A stretch of 64,000 nucleotides of DNA. It comes from Streptomyces seoulensis (lineage in GTDB: Bacteria; Actinomycetota; Actinomycetes; Streptomycetales; Streptomycetaceae). Below, piece after piece: positions 1-9,954 of this stretch (within the stretch, counting starts at the first letter, position 1; the number at the start of each line of letters is the position of its first letter). The position numbers were made by a program, and so were the translations under genes. The notes below the pieces were generated by a model. The model did not search any database. It worked only from the letters and a program-made list of their open reading frames with translations, and had not been told where the DNA came from. The stretch covers positions 6,361,001 through 6,425,000 of the forward strand of contig NZ_AP025667.1 of NCBI RefSeq assembly GCF_022846655.1, given 5' to 3'.

Positions 1-1061
1 CTCCCCTGAGGGGTCAGCAGCGGGCCGCCGGAGTTGCCCTGGCGGACGGTGGTGTAGAGCGAGTACACATCACGGCCGACCGTGCCCCGGTGGTAGATGT
101 CCGGGCCGTTGGCCGTGATGCGCCCGCGCACGCGCGCCGCGCGCACGTCGTACGCGCCGTTCTCCGGGAAGCCGGCCACGATCGCGCCGTCCCCGCTCTC
201 GGCGTCCCCGGCGGCGAACCGCAGCACGGGCGCCTGGAGGTCGGGCACGTCCAGCACGGCGATGTCGCGCCGCCAGTCGTAGAGCACCACCGTGGCGTCG
301 TACTTGCGGCCCTCGCCGCCTATCTGGACGGTGGGTTCGTCGACGCCGCCGACGACGTGGGCGTTGGTCATCACGCGCCGCCGGTCGAAGACGAAGCCGG
401 AGCCCTCCAGCACCTTGCCGCAACTGCGGGCGGTGCCGGTGACCTTGACGATGGAGCGCTGGGCCCTGGTGGCCACGGTGCTGCCCGCGAGGGCCGGGTC
501 GGGCGGCTGGACCTCGCGGATCTGCTCGTCGGAGAACGGGCTGAAGACCTGCGGGAAGCCGTTCTGCGCGAGGACCGAGGTGAAGTCCTTGAACCAGGTG
601 TTGGACTGCGCGGGCAGCACCTGGTCCATCCCGACCAGCACCTTGGAGCCGCGGACCTCCCGGCCGAGCGTCGGCAGCGTGGTCTGGGCGAGGGCGGAGC
701 CGATCAGCCACGCGACCAGCAGCATGGCGACCACGTTGACCAGGGCGCCGCCGGTGGCGTCCAGCGCGCGGGCCGGGGACCACGTGATGTGGCGGCGCAG
801 CTTGTTGCCCAGGTGGGTGGTGAGGGCCTGCCCGACGGAGGCGACGACGATGACGACGATGACCGCGACGACGGCGGCCGCGGTGCTGACCTCCGCGTCA
901 TGGGTCACGGCGTCCCAGACCGGGGGCAGCGCGTAGACGGTGAGCAGGCCGCCGCCGAGGAAGCCGATCACCGACAGGATGCCGACGACGAAGCCCTGGC
1001 GGTAGCCCACGACCGCGAACCACGCGGCGGCCAGCAACAACAGGATGTCCAGCACGTTCAA
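1..1061 (-). CDS. MarP-like membrane-anchored serine protease (C-terminus off the window)
   Basis: Read on the minus strand from a TTG start (MNVLDILLLL); a GTG two codons later is an alternative. The first ~130 residues hold several hydrophobic helices of the CvpA/colicin V production type. The rest is a trypsin-like protease: His about residue 236 in TNAHVVGG, Asp about 265 in RRDIAVLD, Ser about 344 in QGNSGGPLLTP. This arrangement is that of mycobacterial MarP (Rv3671c), a periplasmic protease for acid and oxidative stress; that role is transferred by family only. The coding strand runs off the left edge just after the catalytic serine. It is the last visible gene of a run nth - NUDIX - protease. 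Confidence 0.9.
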   Translation of the reverse strand, partial: MNVLDILLLLAAAWFAVVGYRQGFVVGILSVIGFLGGGLLTVYALPPVWDAVTHDAEVSTAAAVVAVIVVIVVASVGQALTTHLGNKLRRHITWSPARALDATGGALVNVVAMLLVAWLIGSALAQTTLPTLGREVRGSKVLVGMDQVLPAQSNTWFKDFTSVLAQNGFPQVFSPFSDEQIREVQPPDPALAGSTVATRAQRSIVKVTGTARSCGKVLEGSGFVFDRRRVMTNAHVVGGVDEPTVQIGGEGRKYDATVVLYDWRRDIAVLDVPDLQAPVLRFAAGDAESGDGAIVAGFPENGAYDVRAARVRGRITANGPDIYHRGTVGRDVYSLYTTVRQGNSGGPLLTPQG

Positions 1062-1117
1062 CGCTTCAGGCCCCGCCCATCGACTTTCTCCGCCCAAGGA
1101 TCACGCACGACACCCTG

Positions 1118-1813
1118 TCACGACCACCGGTCGAGCGGGACCTGCCGGGTTCTGTCCCAGGGGCGCTCCCAGCCCGCGTAGTGCAGCAGGCGGTCGATGA
1201 CACCGGCCGTGAAGCCCCACACCAGGGCCGATTCGACCAGGAATGCGGGGCCCCGATGGCCGCTGGGGTGCACGGTGATGGCGCGGTTGGCCGGGTCCGT
1301 GAGATCCGCCACGGGGGCGGTGAAGACGCGGGCGGTCTCGTTGGGGTCGACGACACCGACCGGGCTGGGCTCGCGCCACCAGCCGAGGACGGGGGTGACG
1401 ACGAACTCGCTGACCGGGATGTAGAGGGCGGGCAGCACGCCGAAGAGCTGGACGCCGGCCGGGTCGAGCCCGGTCTCCTCCTCCGCCTCGCGCAGCGCCG
1501 CCCGCAGCGGGCCGTCGGTCTTGGGGTCGCCGTCCACCGCGTCGAGGGCGCCGCCGGGGAAGGAGGGCTGTCCCGCGTGGGAGCGCAGCGAGCCGGAGCG
1601 CTCCATCAGCAGCAGTTCGGGGCCGCGCTCGCCCTCGCCGAACAGGATCAGCACCGCCGACTGGCGGCCGCCGCCGTCCTCCGGCGGCAGGAAGCGGCTG
1701 AGCTGGAGCGGCTGGACCGTCTCGGCGGCCCGCGCCACCGGCTCCAGCCAGTCCGGCAGACCCTCCCTGCGCAGCGCCACCGGACCCTCGTGCGTGTCAC
1801 GCGTGTACGTCAT
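1118..1813 (-). CDS. NUDIX hydrolase, CoA pyrophosphatase type
   Basis: 231 residues. A NUDIX box is visible around residues 85-115 (GGALDAVDG followed by REAEEETGL) with a short insertion, and a preceding SHAGQPSFPGG segment typical of CoA/acyl-CoA diphosphatases (NudL/YeaB group), which split CoA into phosphopantetheine and 3',5'-ADP. Substrate is inferred from family. It starts 51 bp downstream of the nth stop and ends 56 bp before the protease start, so the three probably form one transcript. Confidence 0.85.
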   Translation of the reverse strand: MTYTRDTHEGPVALRREGLPDWLEPVARAAETVQPLQLSRFLPPEDGGGRQSAVLILFGEGERGPELLLMERSGSLRSHAGQPSFPGGALDAVDGDPKTDGPLRAALREAEEETGLDPAGVQLFGVLPALYIPVSEFVVTPVLGWWREPSPVGVVDPNETARVFTAPVADLTDPANRAITVHPSGHRGPAFLVESALVWGFTAGVIDRLLHYAGWERPWDRTRQVPLDRWS

Positions 1814-1864
1814 GACCGCCCCCTCCTGCCGTGTCCAACGCTCGCGTGCCCCGAGATCGTTCCG

Positions 1865-2815
1865 TCATCCGGCCCCCAGCGGCGGGGCCGGGATGCCGCC
1901 GGCGTCCAGATAGGACTGCGGCGGGTCGAGCCGCTGGCCGGGGAAGCCGCCCTTCTCGTACTTCAGGAGCTTGCGGGCTTTCTCCGGGTCGGTCTCGCCC
2001 TCGCCGTAGGACGGGCAGAGCGGGGCGATGGGGCAGGCGCCGCAGGCGGGCTTGCGGGCATGGCAGATGCGGCGGCCGTGCCAGATGACGTGGTGGGACA
2101 GGTCGGTCCAGTCCTTCTTGGGGAAGAGCGCGCCGACCGCGGCCTCGATCTTGTCGGGCTCGGTCTCCTCGGTCCACTTCCAGCGCCGCACCAGCCGCTG
2201 GAAGTGGGTGTCCACGGTGATGCCGGGCCTGCCGAAGGCATTGCCGAGGACCACGAACGCCGTCTTGCGGCCGACACCGGGCAGCTTGACCAGGTCCTCC
2301 AGCCTGCCGGGCACCTCGCCGCCGAAGTCCTCCACCAACGCCTTGGACAGCCCTATGACCGAGCGCGTCTTGGCGCGGAAGAAGCCGCAGGGCCGCAGGA
2401 TCTCCTCCACCTCGGCGGGGTCGGCCGCCGCGAGGTCCTCCGGGGTGGGGTACTTGGCGAACAGCGCCGGGGTCGTCTGGTTGACGCGCAGGTCGGTGGT
2501 CTGGGCCGACAGGACCGTGGCGACCACGAGCTGGAAGGGGTTCCGGAAGTCCAGCTCGGGGTGGGCGTACGGATAGACCTCGGCGAGTTCGCGGTTGATG
2601 CGGCGGGCGCGGCGGACCAGGGCCGTGTGGGATTCACCGGACGGGGTCGCGCCCGAGCCGGACCGTTTCGCGGGCGCCTTCTTCGCCGGGGCATTTTTTA
2701 TGGATTTCACCTTTTTGCCACTTCCATCGGAATCCTGTTCGCCCACGGCGGAATCACGTCGTGCAACCACCTGCCCAGCCCCCTCGGCCTGCGCTCTCAC
2801 CGGCGATTTGGACAC
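1865..2815 (-). CDS. nth: Endonuclease III (DNA glycosylase/AP lyase)
   Basis: 316 residues. Base-excision repair enzyme that removes oxidised pyrimidines and cuts at abasic sites. Helix-hairpin-helix LPGVGRKTA carries the catalytic Lys (about residue 183), the catalytic Asp follows in VDTHF, and the C-terminus has the 4Fe-4S pattern C-x6-C-x2-C-x5-C ([17 protein letters not shown]). The first ~65 residues are a Lys/Ala/Pro-rich extension common in actinobacterial Nth; a shorter start is possible. Divergent from crp. Confidence 0.93.
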   Translation of the reverse strand: MSKSPVRAQAEGAGQVVARRDSAVGEQDSDGSGKKVKSIKNAPAKKAPAKRSGSGATPSGESHTALVRRARRINRELAEVYPYAHPELDFRNPFQLVVATVLSAQTTDLRVNQTTPALFAKYPTPEDLAAADPAEVEEILRPCGFFRAKTRSVIGLSKALVEDFGGEVPGRLEDLVKLPGVGRKTAFVVLGNAFGRPGITVDTHFQRLVRRWKWTEETEPDKIEAAVGALFPKKDWTDLSHHVIWHGRRICHARKPACGACPIAPLCPSYGEGETDPEKARKLLKYEKGGFPGQRLDPPQSYLDAGGIPAPPLGAG

Positions 2816-2917
2816 CCGGCCAGCCTAGAGCCCGGCACCGACATCCGCTCCGGACCTCGAAGATCGGCCCCCGATTGGACCCCTGCCGCTTACCTCGGGA
2901 CACCTGTGCGGCATCCT

Positions 2918-2931
2918 TGTGACAGATCACA
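2918..2931. promoter_or_regulatory. Candidate Crp binding site upstream of crp
   Basis: The palindrome TGTGACAGATCACA contains GTG-N6-CAC, the core described for actinobacterial Crp sites. It lies 91 bp before the crp start and about 100 bp before the nth start, in the shared divergent region. Autoregulation is an inference from position and sequence. Confidence 0.6.
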
Positions 2932-3021
2932 CTGTTTGGACCGTCCGGCAAAACGGGGAACACGGTCCCCTGGCACGCTGGGGAGGAACATCCCCTGAGC
3001 AGGTCGACAAGGAGAGAACTC

Positions 3022-3696
3022 GTGGACGACGTTCTGCGGCGCAACCCGCTCTTCGCGGCTCTTGACGACGAGCAGGCCGCGGAGCTGCGCGCCTCCATGA
3101 GTGAGGTGACCCTCGCTCGCGGCGACTCCCTTTTCCACGAGGGCGACCCCGGAGACCGGCTGTACGTCGTCACCGAGGGCAAGGTCAAGCTGCACCGCAC
3201 CTCCCCCGACGGGCGCGAGAACATGCTCGCCGTCGTCGGCCCCAGCGAGCTGATCGGTGAGCTCTCGCTGTTCGACCCCGGCCCGCGTACGGCCACCGCG
3301 ACCGCGCTGACCGAGGTCAAGCTGCTCGGCCTCGGCCACGGCGACCTCCAGCCCTGGCTGAACGCACGCCCCGAGGTCGCCGGCGCCCTGCTGCGCGCCG
3401 TCGCGCGCCGCCTGCGCAAGACCAACGACGCCATGTCCGACCTGGTCTTCTCCGACGTGCCCGGCCGCGTCGCCCGCGCCCTGCTGGACCTGTCGCGCCG
3501 CTTCGGCGTGCAGTCCGAGGAGGGCATCCACGTGGTGCACGACCTCACCCAGGAGGAGCTGGCCCAACTGGTCGGCGCCTCCCGCGAGACGGTCAACAAG
3601 GCGCTCGCCGACTTCGCCCAGCGCGGGTGGCTGCGCCTGGAGGCCCGCGCGGTGATCCTGCTGGACGTGGAGCGGCTGGCCAAGCGGTCCCGCTGA
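3022..3696 (+). CDS. crp: Crp/Fnr-family transcriptional regulator
   Basis: 224 residues, the usual length. An N-terminal cyclic-nucleotide-binding beta-roll (FHEGDPGDRLYVVTEGKVKL, then GELSLFDPGPRTATA) is followed by a C-terminal winged helix (LTQEELAQLVGASRETVNKA). GTG start with a good ribosome site (AAGGAGAG). Gene order with nth, ArsA pair and wblA matches the region of S. coelicolor where Crp controls germination and secondary metabolism. Followed by a strong hairpin terminator. Confidence 0.93.
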   Translation: MDDVLRRNPLFAALDDEQAAELRASMSEVTLARGDSLFHEGDPGDRLYVVTEGKVKLHRTSPDGRENMLAVVGPSELIGELSLFDPGPRTATATALTEVKLLGLGHGDLQPWLNARPEVAGALLRAVARRLRKTNDAMSDLVFSDVPGRVARALLDLSRRFGVQSEEGIHVVHDLTQEELAQLVGASRETVNKALADFAQRGWLRLEARAVILLDVERLAKRSR

Positions 3697-3704
3697 CGCC
3701 TGTC

Positions 3705-3728
3705 CCGACCGGGCGACTGCCCGGTCGG
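3705..3728 (+). terminator. Hairpin terminator after crp
   Basis: Perfect 9-bp inverted repeat CCGACCGGG / CCCGGTCGG with a 6-base loop, nine bases after the crp stop. No T-run, as usual in Streptomyces. Confidence 0.65.
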
Positions 3729-3848
3729 CCCCGAGGGGCCTCGTCCGCGATCGCCGGACGGGCTCCGTCGGTGCCGGCCGACGCCGGGTGAGGCCCCGTC
3801 CCCGGTAATTCACCTGCACCGCCACCTCCGGCGGTGCACAGTGGCCGC

Positions 3849-4673
3849 ATGTCCGGACCACCAGTGCCCCACGGCCTCGACGCCGAGGGGTTCATCGCCC
3901 GTGAAGGGTCCCTCGCGCGCGTGCAGGACGCGTTCCGTCCCGTCGTGGCCGCAGCGCGGGCCGGGCTGACGGAGGCTTTCGGGGCGCGGCTGCACAGCGG
4001 CTACCTCTACGGGTCCGTCCCGCGCGGCACCGCGCGCGTGGGACGCAGCGACCTGGACCTGCTGGTCGCGCTGCGCACCGAGCCGGCCGACGCCGACCGG
4101 ACCGCCGCGGCGGACCTCGGCAGGGACCTGGACCGGCGGTTCCCGCAGATCGACGGCGTGGGCACCCTGCTGTACAGCCGGGCCCGGCTGGTCAGCGAGG
4201 CGGAGCGGTACGACCTGGGCTGGTTCCTGGCCTGCCTGTGCACCCCGCTGCTCGGGGACGACATCGCCGGTGGACTGCCCCGCTACCGGCCCGGCTCCCT
4301 GCTCGCCCGCGAGACCAACGGCGACCTGGCCCGGCTGCTCCCGCGCTGGCGCGAGCGGATCGCGGGTGCCGCCGACACCGAGGAGGCCCGGCGTCCGCTG
4401 GTCCGCTTCATGTCCCGGCACCTGGTGCGTACCGGCTTCACGCTGGTGATGCCCCGCTGGAACGGCTGGACGAGCGAGCTGGACGAGATGGCGGAGGTGT
4501 GCGGCGCGTACCACCCGCGCCGGGCCGCCCCGATGCGCGTGGCGGCCCGCTACGGCCGCGAACCCGTCGGCGACGCCGCCATCCTGCGCGGCTACGTGGA
4601 CGACCTGGGCCCCTGGCTGGCCGCGGAGTACGCGCGCGTGCACGGCGAGAAGAGCGGCAGCCCGGCCTCCTAG
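3849..4673 (+). CDS. Nucleotidyltransferase-fold protein
   Basis: 274 residues from the ATG at 3849. The signature GS-x3-G-x6-SDLDLLV (residues about 53-70) is the catalytic core of the pol-beta/MNT nucleotidyltransferase superfamily, followed by an alpha-helical C-terminal half like that of aminoglycoside adenylyltransferases. It would transfer a nucleotide to a small molecule or protein; the substrate cannot be read. There is no clear ribosome site, so a leaderless message is possible; a GTG lies 15 bases upstream. Confidence 0.7.
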   Translation: MSGPPVPHGLDAEGFIAREGSLARVQDAFRPVVAAARAGLTEAFGARLHSGYLYGSVPRGTARVGRSDLDLLVALRTEPADADRTAAADLGRDLDRRFPQIDGVGTLLYSRARLVSEAERYDLGWFLACLCTPLLGDDIAGGLPRYRPGSLLARETNGDLARLLPRWRERIAGAADTEEARRPLVRFMSRHLVRTGFTLVMPRWNGWTSELDEMAEVCGAYHPRRAAPMRVAARYGREPVGDAAILRGYVDDLGPWLAAEYARVHGEKSGSPAS

Positions 4674-4720
4674 CTGATGCCGACGTCGCCGGGATCAGAT
4701 CCCGGACCAGCCCGTGGTGG

Positions 4721-4930
4721 TCACGCGGTAGTGGGTGCCTGCAGCGGGGCGAACCCGCTGCGTATGCCCGGCCGGGGCAGGTTGGCCCATCCCGGACGGC
4801 CGCCCAGCTCCTCGAACACGGCGTTCCAGTCGGCGTCCCGCGCCAGGTCCGCGAAGTGGTCCCGCTCCTGGAGGTACATCCCGCCGAACTGCCCGCGGTC
4901 GGTGAGGCCGTCCCATTCCATCGTGATCAC
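4721..4930 (-). pseudogene. Truncated ankyrin-repeat-type protein
   Basis: About 69 residues. The N-terminus (EWDGLTDRGQFGGMYLQERD, then ADLARDADW) looks to me like the beginning of a Streptomyces ankyrin-repeat protein, where the LPRPG...GFAPL segment should lead into the first repeat, but the frame stops after APTTA. In another frame the sequence runs to THYRVTTTGWSGI. I read this as a deletion or frameshift remnant; a genuine short protein cannot be excluded. Lies 24 bp after the upstream metallo-hydrolase-side gene boundary on the same strand. Confidence 0.5.
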
Positions 4931-4954
4931 GCGGCCACGCTGACGGGCCAAGGC

Positions 4955-5785
4955 TCAGATCAGCCCGTGTTCGCCGAGGTAGTCCAACTGCGCCCGGACC
5001 GACAGTTCCGCCGCCGGCCACAGGGAGCGGTCGACGTCGGCGTACACGTGGGCCACCACGGCCTCGGCCGTGCGGTGGCCGTTCTCCACGGCCGTCTCTA
5101 CCTGGGCCAGGCGGTTGGCGCGGTGGGCGAGGTAGAACTCGACGGCGCCCTGGGCGTCCTCCAGGACCGGGCCGTGGCCCGGCAGGACGGTGTGCACGCC
5201 GTCGTCCACGGTCAGCGAGCGCAGCCGACGCAGCGAGGCCAGGTACTCACCGAGGCGGCCGTCCGGATGGGCGACGAGGGTCGTGCCGCGCCCGAGGATG
5301 GTGTCGCCGGTGAGCACCGCGCGGTCGGCCGGGAGATGGAAGCTCAGGGAGTCCGCGGTGTGGCCGGGGGTGGGCACGACCCGCAGCTCCAGGCCGCCGA
5401 CCGTGACCACGTCACCGGCGCCCAGCCCCTCGTCCCCGAGCCGCAGCGCCGGATCCAGCGCACGCACGCGCGTGCCGGTGATCTCGGCGAACCTGGACGC
5501 GCCCTCGGCGTGGTCGGCGTGGCCGTGGGTGAGCAGGGTGAGCGCTATCCGCTTGCCCGCCTTCTCGGCCGCGTCGACGACCTCGCGGAGGTGGCCGTCG
5601 TCCAGCGGGCCGGGGTCTATGACCACGGCGAGGTCGGAGTCCGGCTCGGCGACGATCCAGGTGTTGGTGCCGTCCAGGGTCATGGGTGAGGCGTTGGGCG
5701 CGAGCACGTTGACGGCGCGTTCGGTCGCCGGGCCGGAGCGGACCGCGTCACGGGGCTGGCCGGGCAGGGCGGCGGCGTCGGTCAT
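4955..5785 (-). CDS. MBL-fold metallo-hydrolase
   Basis: 276 residues from the ATG at 5785. Zn-binding signature THGHADH (about residue 107) with downstream His/Asp ligands in PTPGHTADS and LTGDTILG, and a terminal GHGP motif, as in LACTB2/glyoxalase II-like hydrolases. The C-terminal helical part (HRANRLAQVE) is that of the LACTB2-like group. Substrate unknown. The start overlaps the stop of the NUDIX gene by the four bases ATGA, so the two are translationally coupled. Confidence 0.87.
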   Translation of the reverse strand: MTDAAALPGQPRDAVRSGPATERAVNVLAPNASPMTLDGTNTWIVAEPDSDLAVVIDPGPLDDGHLREVVDAAEKAGKRIALTLLTHGHADHAEGASRFAEITGTRVRALDPALRLGDEGLGAGDVVTVGGLELRVVPTPGHTADSLSFHLPADRAVLTGDTILGRGTTLVAHPDGRLGEYLASLRRLRSLTVDDGVHTVLPGHGPVLEDAQGAVEFYLAHRANRLAQVETAVENGHRTAEAVVAHVYADVDRSLWPAAELSVRAQLDYLGEHGLI

Positions 5786-6672
5786 GCCACGCCTCCCCGC
5801 GGGCCCGGAGCGGCCGGTACGTGCTTGGTGAACTCCTCGTGCCCCGGCCAGCTCAGTTCCACCCGCCCGTCGAGCAGCCGGGCCCGCGCGAGCACCGGGG
5901 TGAGATCGCGGTCCGGCGCGGCGGCGAGGGCCTCGGCGGCCGTGCCGTAGGGCAGCAGTTGGCGCAGGGTGGCGATGGTGGGCGGCATCATCAGCAGCTC
6001 GCCCCGGTCGTACCCGGCGGCGGCCTCGGCGGGCCGTGTCCACACGGTGCGGTCGGCCTCGGTGGACAGGTCGCGGGTGCGCTGGCCCTCGGGCAGGGAG
6101 GCGACGAAGAACCAGGTGTCGTAGCGCCGGGACTCGAACTCGGGGGTGATCCAGCGGGTCCACGCGCCCAGCAGGTCGGAGCGCAGCACCAGCCCCCTGC
6201 GGTCCAGGAACTCGGCGAAGGACAGCTCGTGCGCGACCAGGGCGGCGCGGTCCGCCTCCCAGTCGTCGCCGCTGGTGTCGCCGACGACGGAGTCCGGGCC
6301 GGTCCCGGCGAGCAGGACGCCCGCCTCCTCGAACGTCTCGCGCACGGCGGCGCAGACGATCGCCTGGGCACCCGCCTCGTCGCCCGCGTCCATGCCCAGC
6401 CGGTCCGCCCACCACGCGCGCGTGGGGCCCGCCCAGCGGACGTGGTGGTCGTCGTCGCGGGGGTCGACACCGCCGCCCGGATACGCGTACGCGCCTCCGG
6501 CGAAGGCCATGGAGGCGCGTCTGCGCAGCATGTGGACGGCCGGTCCGGCCGGGGTGTCCTTGAGCAGCAGCACGGTCGCCGCCCGCCTGGGGACGACGGG
6601 AGTGAGCGTGCCGTCCGCGAGGGCGCGGATGCGGTCGGGCCACTCCGGGGGGTACCACTGACCGTTCGCCAT
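5782..6672 (-). CDS. NUDIX hydrolase
   Basis: 296 residues. A NUDIX-like region is seen around residues 55-120 (AYPGGGVDPRDDD and AAVRETFEEAGVLLA), of the larger NUDT19-like type in which the box is interrupted. Expected to hydrolyse a nucleoside diphosphate derivative, perhaps CoA esters; not specific enough to say more. First gene of a two-gene unit with the MBL hydrolase. Confidence 0.83.
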   Translation of the reverse strand: MANGQWYPPEWPDRIRALADGTLTPVVPRRAATVLLLKDTPAGPAVHMLRRRASMAFAGGAYAYPGGGVDPRDDDHHVRWAGPTRAWWADRLGMDAGDEAGAQAIVCAAVRETFEEAGVLLAGTGPDSVVGDTSGDDWEADRAALVAHELSFAEFLDRRGLVLRSDLLGAWTRWITPEFESRRYDTWFFVASLPEGQRTRDLSTEADRTVWTRPAEAAAGYDRGELLMMPPTIATLRQLLPYGTAAEALAAAPDRDLTPVLARARLLDGRVELSWPGHEEFTKHVPAAPGPRGGVA

Positions 6673-6734
6673 GGGCGGAGGCTATCCCGAACAGGGCAGA
6701 TGTTCGAGAGGTGCCGGATCGCCCGCGAGGTCGG

Positions 6735-7199
6735 CTACGGGACCAGCTCGACCAGGATCTCGACCTCGACCGGCGCGTCCAGCGGGAGCACCGCGACGCC
6801 CACCGCGCTGCGGGCGTGCACGCCCTTGTCGCCGAGGACCTCGCCGAGCAGCTCGCTGGCGCCGTTGAGGACGCCGGGCTGGCCGGTGAAGTCGGCGGCG
6901 GAGGCGACGAAGCCGGTGACCTTCACCACGCGGGCGATCAGGTCCAGGTCGCCGGTGACCGACTTGACGGCGGCCAGCGCGTTCAGCGCGCAGGTCCGGG
7001 CCAGGTCCTTGGCCTCCTCGGCCGTGACCTCGGCGCCGACCTTGCCGGTGACCGGAAGCTGCCCGTCCACCATGGGGAGCTGGCCCGCGGTGTAGACGTA
7101 GTCACCGGACCGCACGGCGGGCTGGTAGGCGGCCAGCGGCGGCACGACCTCCGGCAGCGTCAGGCCGAGGTCGGCGAGCCGGGCCTCGACCGCGCTCAC
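6735..7199 (-). CDS. RidA family protein
   Basis: 154 residues from a GTG at 7199 that overlaps the preceding stop as GTGA. Family features include TAGQLPMVDG, the conserved Arg in HARSAVGVAVLP and the closing VEVEILVEL. RidA proteins hydrolyse reactive enamine/imine intermediates; this is of the longer subgroup whose substrate is less certain. Coupled to the small DUF4177-like gene. Confidence 0.87.
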   Translation of the reverse strand: MSAVEARLADLGLTLPEVVPPLAAYQPAVRSGDYVYTAGQLPMVDGQLPVTGKVGAEVTAEEAKDLARTCALNALAAVKSVTGDLDLIARVVKVTGFVASAADFTGQPGVLNGASELLGEVLGDKGVHARSAVGVAVLPLDAPVEVEILVELVP

Positions 7200-7354
7200 G
7201 CCTGCTTCTCGCGCTTCAGGTAGGCGACGAGCTGCTCCGGGTTGGGCCCCGGCACGACCTGGACGAGCTCCCAGCCGTCCTCGCCCCAGTTGTCCAGGAT
7301 CTGCTTCGTGGCGTGGACGAGCAGCGGCACCGTTGAGTATTCCCACTTGGTCAT
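7196..7354 (-). CDS. DUF4177-like small protein
   Basis: 52 residues from the ATG at 7354 (MTKWEYSTVPLL ... GEDGWELVQVVPG). The WEY...DGWELV pattern is that of DUF4177-type proteins. No known function. The stop overlaps the RidA start, and this pairing is common in Streptomyces chromosomes. Confidence 0.75.
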   Translation of the reverse strand: MTKWEYSTVPLLVHATKQILDNWGEDGWELVQVVPGPNPEQLVAYLKREKQA

Positions 7355-7425
7355 AGGCCGACTGTAGTCGCTGTTATCCACAGCCTCCCGCGTGAGTGTC
7401 GCCCGGACTGGTTAGGCTCGAAGAC

Positions 7426-8403
7426 GTGAGCAGGCTCCAGGTCGTCAGCGGCAAGGGCGGGACCGGAAAGACGACGGTCGCCGCCGCCCTAGCGCTGGCC
7501 CTCGCCACCGAGGGGAAGCGGACGCTTCTCGTCGAGGTCGAGGGCCGGCAGGGCATCGCACAGCTCTTCGAGACCGAGGCGTTGCCCTACGAGGAGCGGA
7601 AGATCGCCACCGCTCCCGGAGGAGGAGAGGTCCATGCACTCGCCATCGATCCCGAACAGGCCCTTCTGGACTATCTCCAGATGTTCTACAAACTCGGCGG
7701 CGCCGGCCGCGCGCTGAGAAAACTCGGCGCCATAGACTTCGCCACCACCGTCGCGCCCGGACTGCGGGACGTCCTGCTGACCGGCAAGGCGTGCGAAGCG
7801 GTGCGCCGCAAGGACAAGAAGGGCGACTTCATCTACGACCACGTCGTGATGGACGCGCCCCCCACCGGCCGCATCACCCGCTTCCTCAACGTCAACGACG
7901 AGATGGCGGGCCTCGCCAAGATCGGCCCGATACACAATCAGGCGCAGGCCGTGATGCGGGTGCTGAAGTCCCCGGAGACCGCCGTGCACCTCGTCACGCT
8001 GCTGGAGGAGATGCCGGTCCAGGAGACCGCCGACGGCATCGCCGAACTGCGCGCGGCGGACCTCCCGGTGGGCCGCGTCATCGTGAACATGGTCCGCCCC
8101 GAGCTGCTGGACGCGGCCGAGCTGGAGCTGGCCCGCACCGTGCCGCACAACGCCGTCGCCCGCGCGCTGTCCTCGGCGGGCCTCGGCGGAGCGCGGCGCG
8201 GCGGGCACGCCGAGCGGCTGGTCGACCCGCTGCTGACGCAGGCCGCCGAGTACGCCGAACGGCACACGCTGGAGCAGGAGCAGCGCGCGGTCCTCGACGA
8301 GCTGGGCCTGCCGGTGGACGAGCTGCCGTTGCTCGCCGAGGACATGGACCTGGCGGGCCTGTACGAACTGGCCACCGAGTTGCGGAAGCAGGGGTTGTCA
8401 TGA
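7426..8403 (+). CDS. ArsA-like ATPase, first of a tandem pair
   Basis: 325 residues. The P-loop GKGGTGKTT is near the N-terminus, with the switch region [11 protein letters not shown] at about residue 140. ArsA/Get3 proteins act as ATP-driven partner or cargo handlers; there is no arsenic gene here, so the name describes the fold only. I chose the GTG at 7426: a TAGGCT -10-like hexamer sits 7 bases before it, fitting a leaderless message. Its stop overlaps the next gene (ATGA). The pair stands beside wblA as in S. coelicolor. Confidence 0.87.
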   Translation: MSRLQVVSGKGGTGKTTVAAALALALATEGKRTLLVEVEGRQGIAQLFETEALPYEERKIATAPGGGEVHALAIDPEQALLDYLQMFYKLGGAGRALRKLGAIDFATTVAPGLRDVLLTGKACEAVRRKDKKGDFIYDHVVMDAPPTGRITRFLNVNDEMAGLAKIGPIHNQAQAVMRVLKSPETAVHLVTLLEEMPVQETADGIAELRAADLPVGRVIVNMVRPELLDAAELELARTVPHNAVARALSSAGLGGARRGGHAERLVDPLLTQAAEYAERHTLEQEQRAVLDELGLPVDELPLLAEDMDLAGLYELATELRKQGLS

Positions 8404-9758
8404 GTCCGGACCCGCAGACCGCCGCCGACCCGGACGCGCGCTCCGGCCTGTCCCCGGCACGGACGCTGCACGTGGACGCGCTGCTGGACGACCCCGAGAC
8501 CCGGATCGTGGTGTGCTGCGGCTCCGGCGGCGTCGGCAAGACGACCACGGCCGCCGCGCTCGCGCTCCGGGCCGCCGAGCGGGGCCGCAAGGTGGTCGTC
8601 CTGACCATCGACCCGGCCAAGCGGCTGGCCCAGTCGATGGGCATCGACTCCCTCGACAACGTGCCGCGCCGGGTCAAGGGCGTCGAGGACCGCCGCGGGG
8701 AGGCGCCCGGCGAGAGCGCCGAGGCCGGCGAACTGCACGCCATGATGCTCGACATGAAGCGCACGTTCGACGAGGTCGTGGAGTCGCACGCGGACCCCGA
8801 GCGGGCGGCCCAGATCCTGGCGAACCCCTTCTACCAGACGGTCTCCGGCGGCTTCGCGGGCACGCAGGAGTACATGGCGATGGAGAAGCTCGGCCAACTG
8901 CGGGCCAAGGACGAGTGGGACCTGATCGTCGTCGACACCCCGCCCTCCCGCAACGCGCTGGACTTCCTCGACGCGCCGAAGCGGCTCGGCTCGTTCCTGG
9001 ACGGCAAGCTGATCCGGCTGCTGACCGCGCCGGCCAAGCTGGGCGGGCGCGCGGGGATGGCGTTCCTGAACGTCGGGATGTCGATGATGACCGGCACCCT
9101 GGGCAAGATCCTGGGCGGTCAGCTCCTCAAGGACGCACAGACGTTCGTCTCCGCGATGGACACCACCTTCGGCGGCTTCCGCACCCGCGCGGACGCCACC
9201 TTCAAGCTGCTGCAGGCGCCCGGTACGGCGTTCCTGGTGGTGGCGGCGCCGGAGCGGGACGCGCTGCGCGAGGCGGCGTACTTCGTGCAGCGGCTGGCCG
9301 CGGAGAAGATGCCGCTGGTCGGTCTGGTACTCAACCGCGTCCACGGCAGCGGCGCCACCCGGCTGACGGCCGAGCGGGCGCTCACCGCCGCGGAAAATCT
9401 TGCCGCCCCCGGCATTGTGGATCAGGAGGACGGGAAGGCTGAGGTTCGTAACTCCCCTGAAACGGACGGAAGTTCAGATTCCGCCTCGGCTTCTTCCACC
9501 TCTCCGGCTCCCGACGAAGGCTCCCCCGCCCCGGACCCGGAGCGGTCCGTGGACGAACTGACCGCGGGTCTGCTGCGCCTGCACGCCGAGCGCATGCGGC
9601 TGCTCGCGCGCGAACAGCGCACGAGGGACCGTTTCATCAGCGACCACCCCGAGGTGGCCATCGTCGAAGTACCCGCACTCCCCGGCGATGTGCACGACCT
9701 CACGGGCCTGCGCGACATCGGCGACCGCCTGGCGGCGGGGCACACGGAGCTGTCGTAG
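8400..9758 (+). CDS. ArsA-like ATPase, second of a tandem pair
   Basis: 452 residues. P-loop [14 protein letters not shown] at about residue 42, switch [15 protein letters not shown], and an ArsA-specific region [11 protein letters not shown] low-complexity Ser/Pro/Glu linker (residues about 345-375) separates the ATPase from a helical C-terminal tail ([20 protein letters not shown]). Starts inside the stop codon of the first copy, so the two subunits are likely made together and may form a heterodimer. Confidence 0.87.
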   Translation: MSPDPQTAADPDARSGLSPARTLHVDALLDDPETRIVVCCGSGGVGKTTTAAALALRAAERGRKVVVLTIDPAKRLAQSMGIDSLDNVPRRVKGVEDRRGEAPGESAEAGELHAMMLDMKRTFDEVVESHADPERAAQILANPFYQTVSGGFAGTQEYMAMEKLGQLRAKDEWDLIVVDTPPSRNALDFLDAPKRLGSFLDGKLIRLLTAPAKLGGRAGMAFLNVGMSMMTGTLGKILGGQLLKDAQTFVSAMDTTFGGFRTRADATFKLLQAPGTAFLVVAAPERDALREAAYFVQRLAAEKMPLVGLVLNRVHGSGATRLTAERALTAAENLAAPGIVDQEDGKAEVRNSPETDGSSDSASASSTSPAPDEGSPAPDPERSVDELTAGLLRLHAERMRLLAREQRTRDRFISDHPEVAIVEVPALPGDVHDLTGLRDIGDRLAAGHTELS

Positions 9759-9954
9759 CCGAGGCAGCCGCGCCGCGAGGGCGTCCGGGCATGCCGCACA
9801 CCGGCACCCGCGCGCTCCTGTGTACGGCGGCACGGGCGGGCGCGGGCGCGCACAGCGCCCAGCTCCCCGCACGACATCGCCGTACCGAGGCCGTACCGGC
9901 CCCCGCCGGTCCTCGGCTCCCTGATGCTCCCGGCCTATGCCGGAGGCGAAGCCC

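Noticed and set aside
1181..2998. 605-codon open frame on the plus strand
   Set aside because: It runs antisense through the NUDIX and nth genes, which have clear motifs; a by-product of high G+C.
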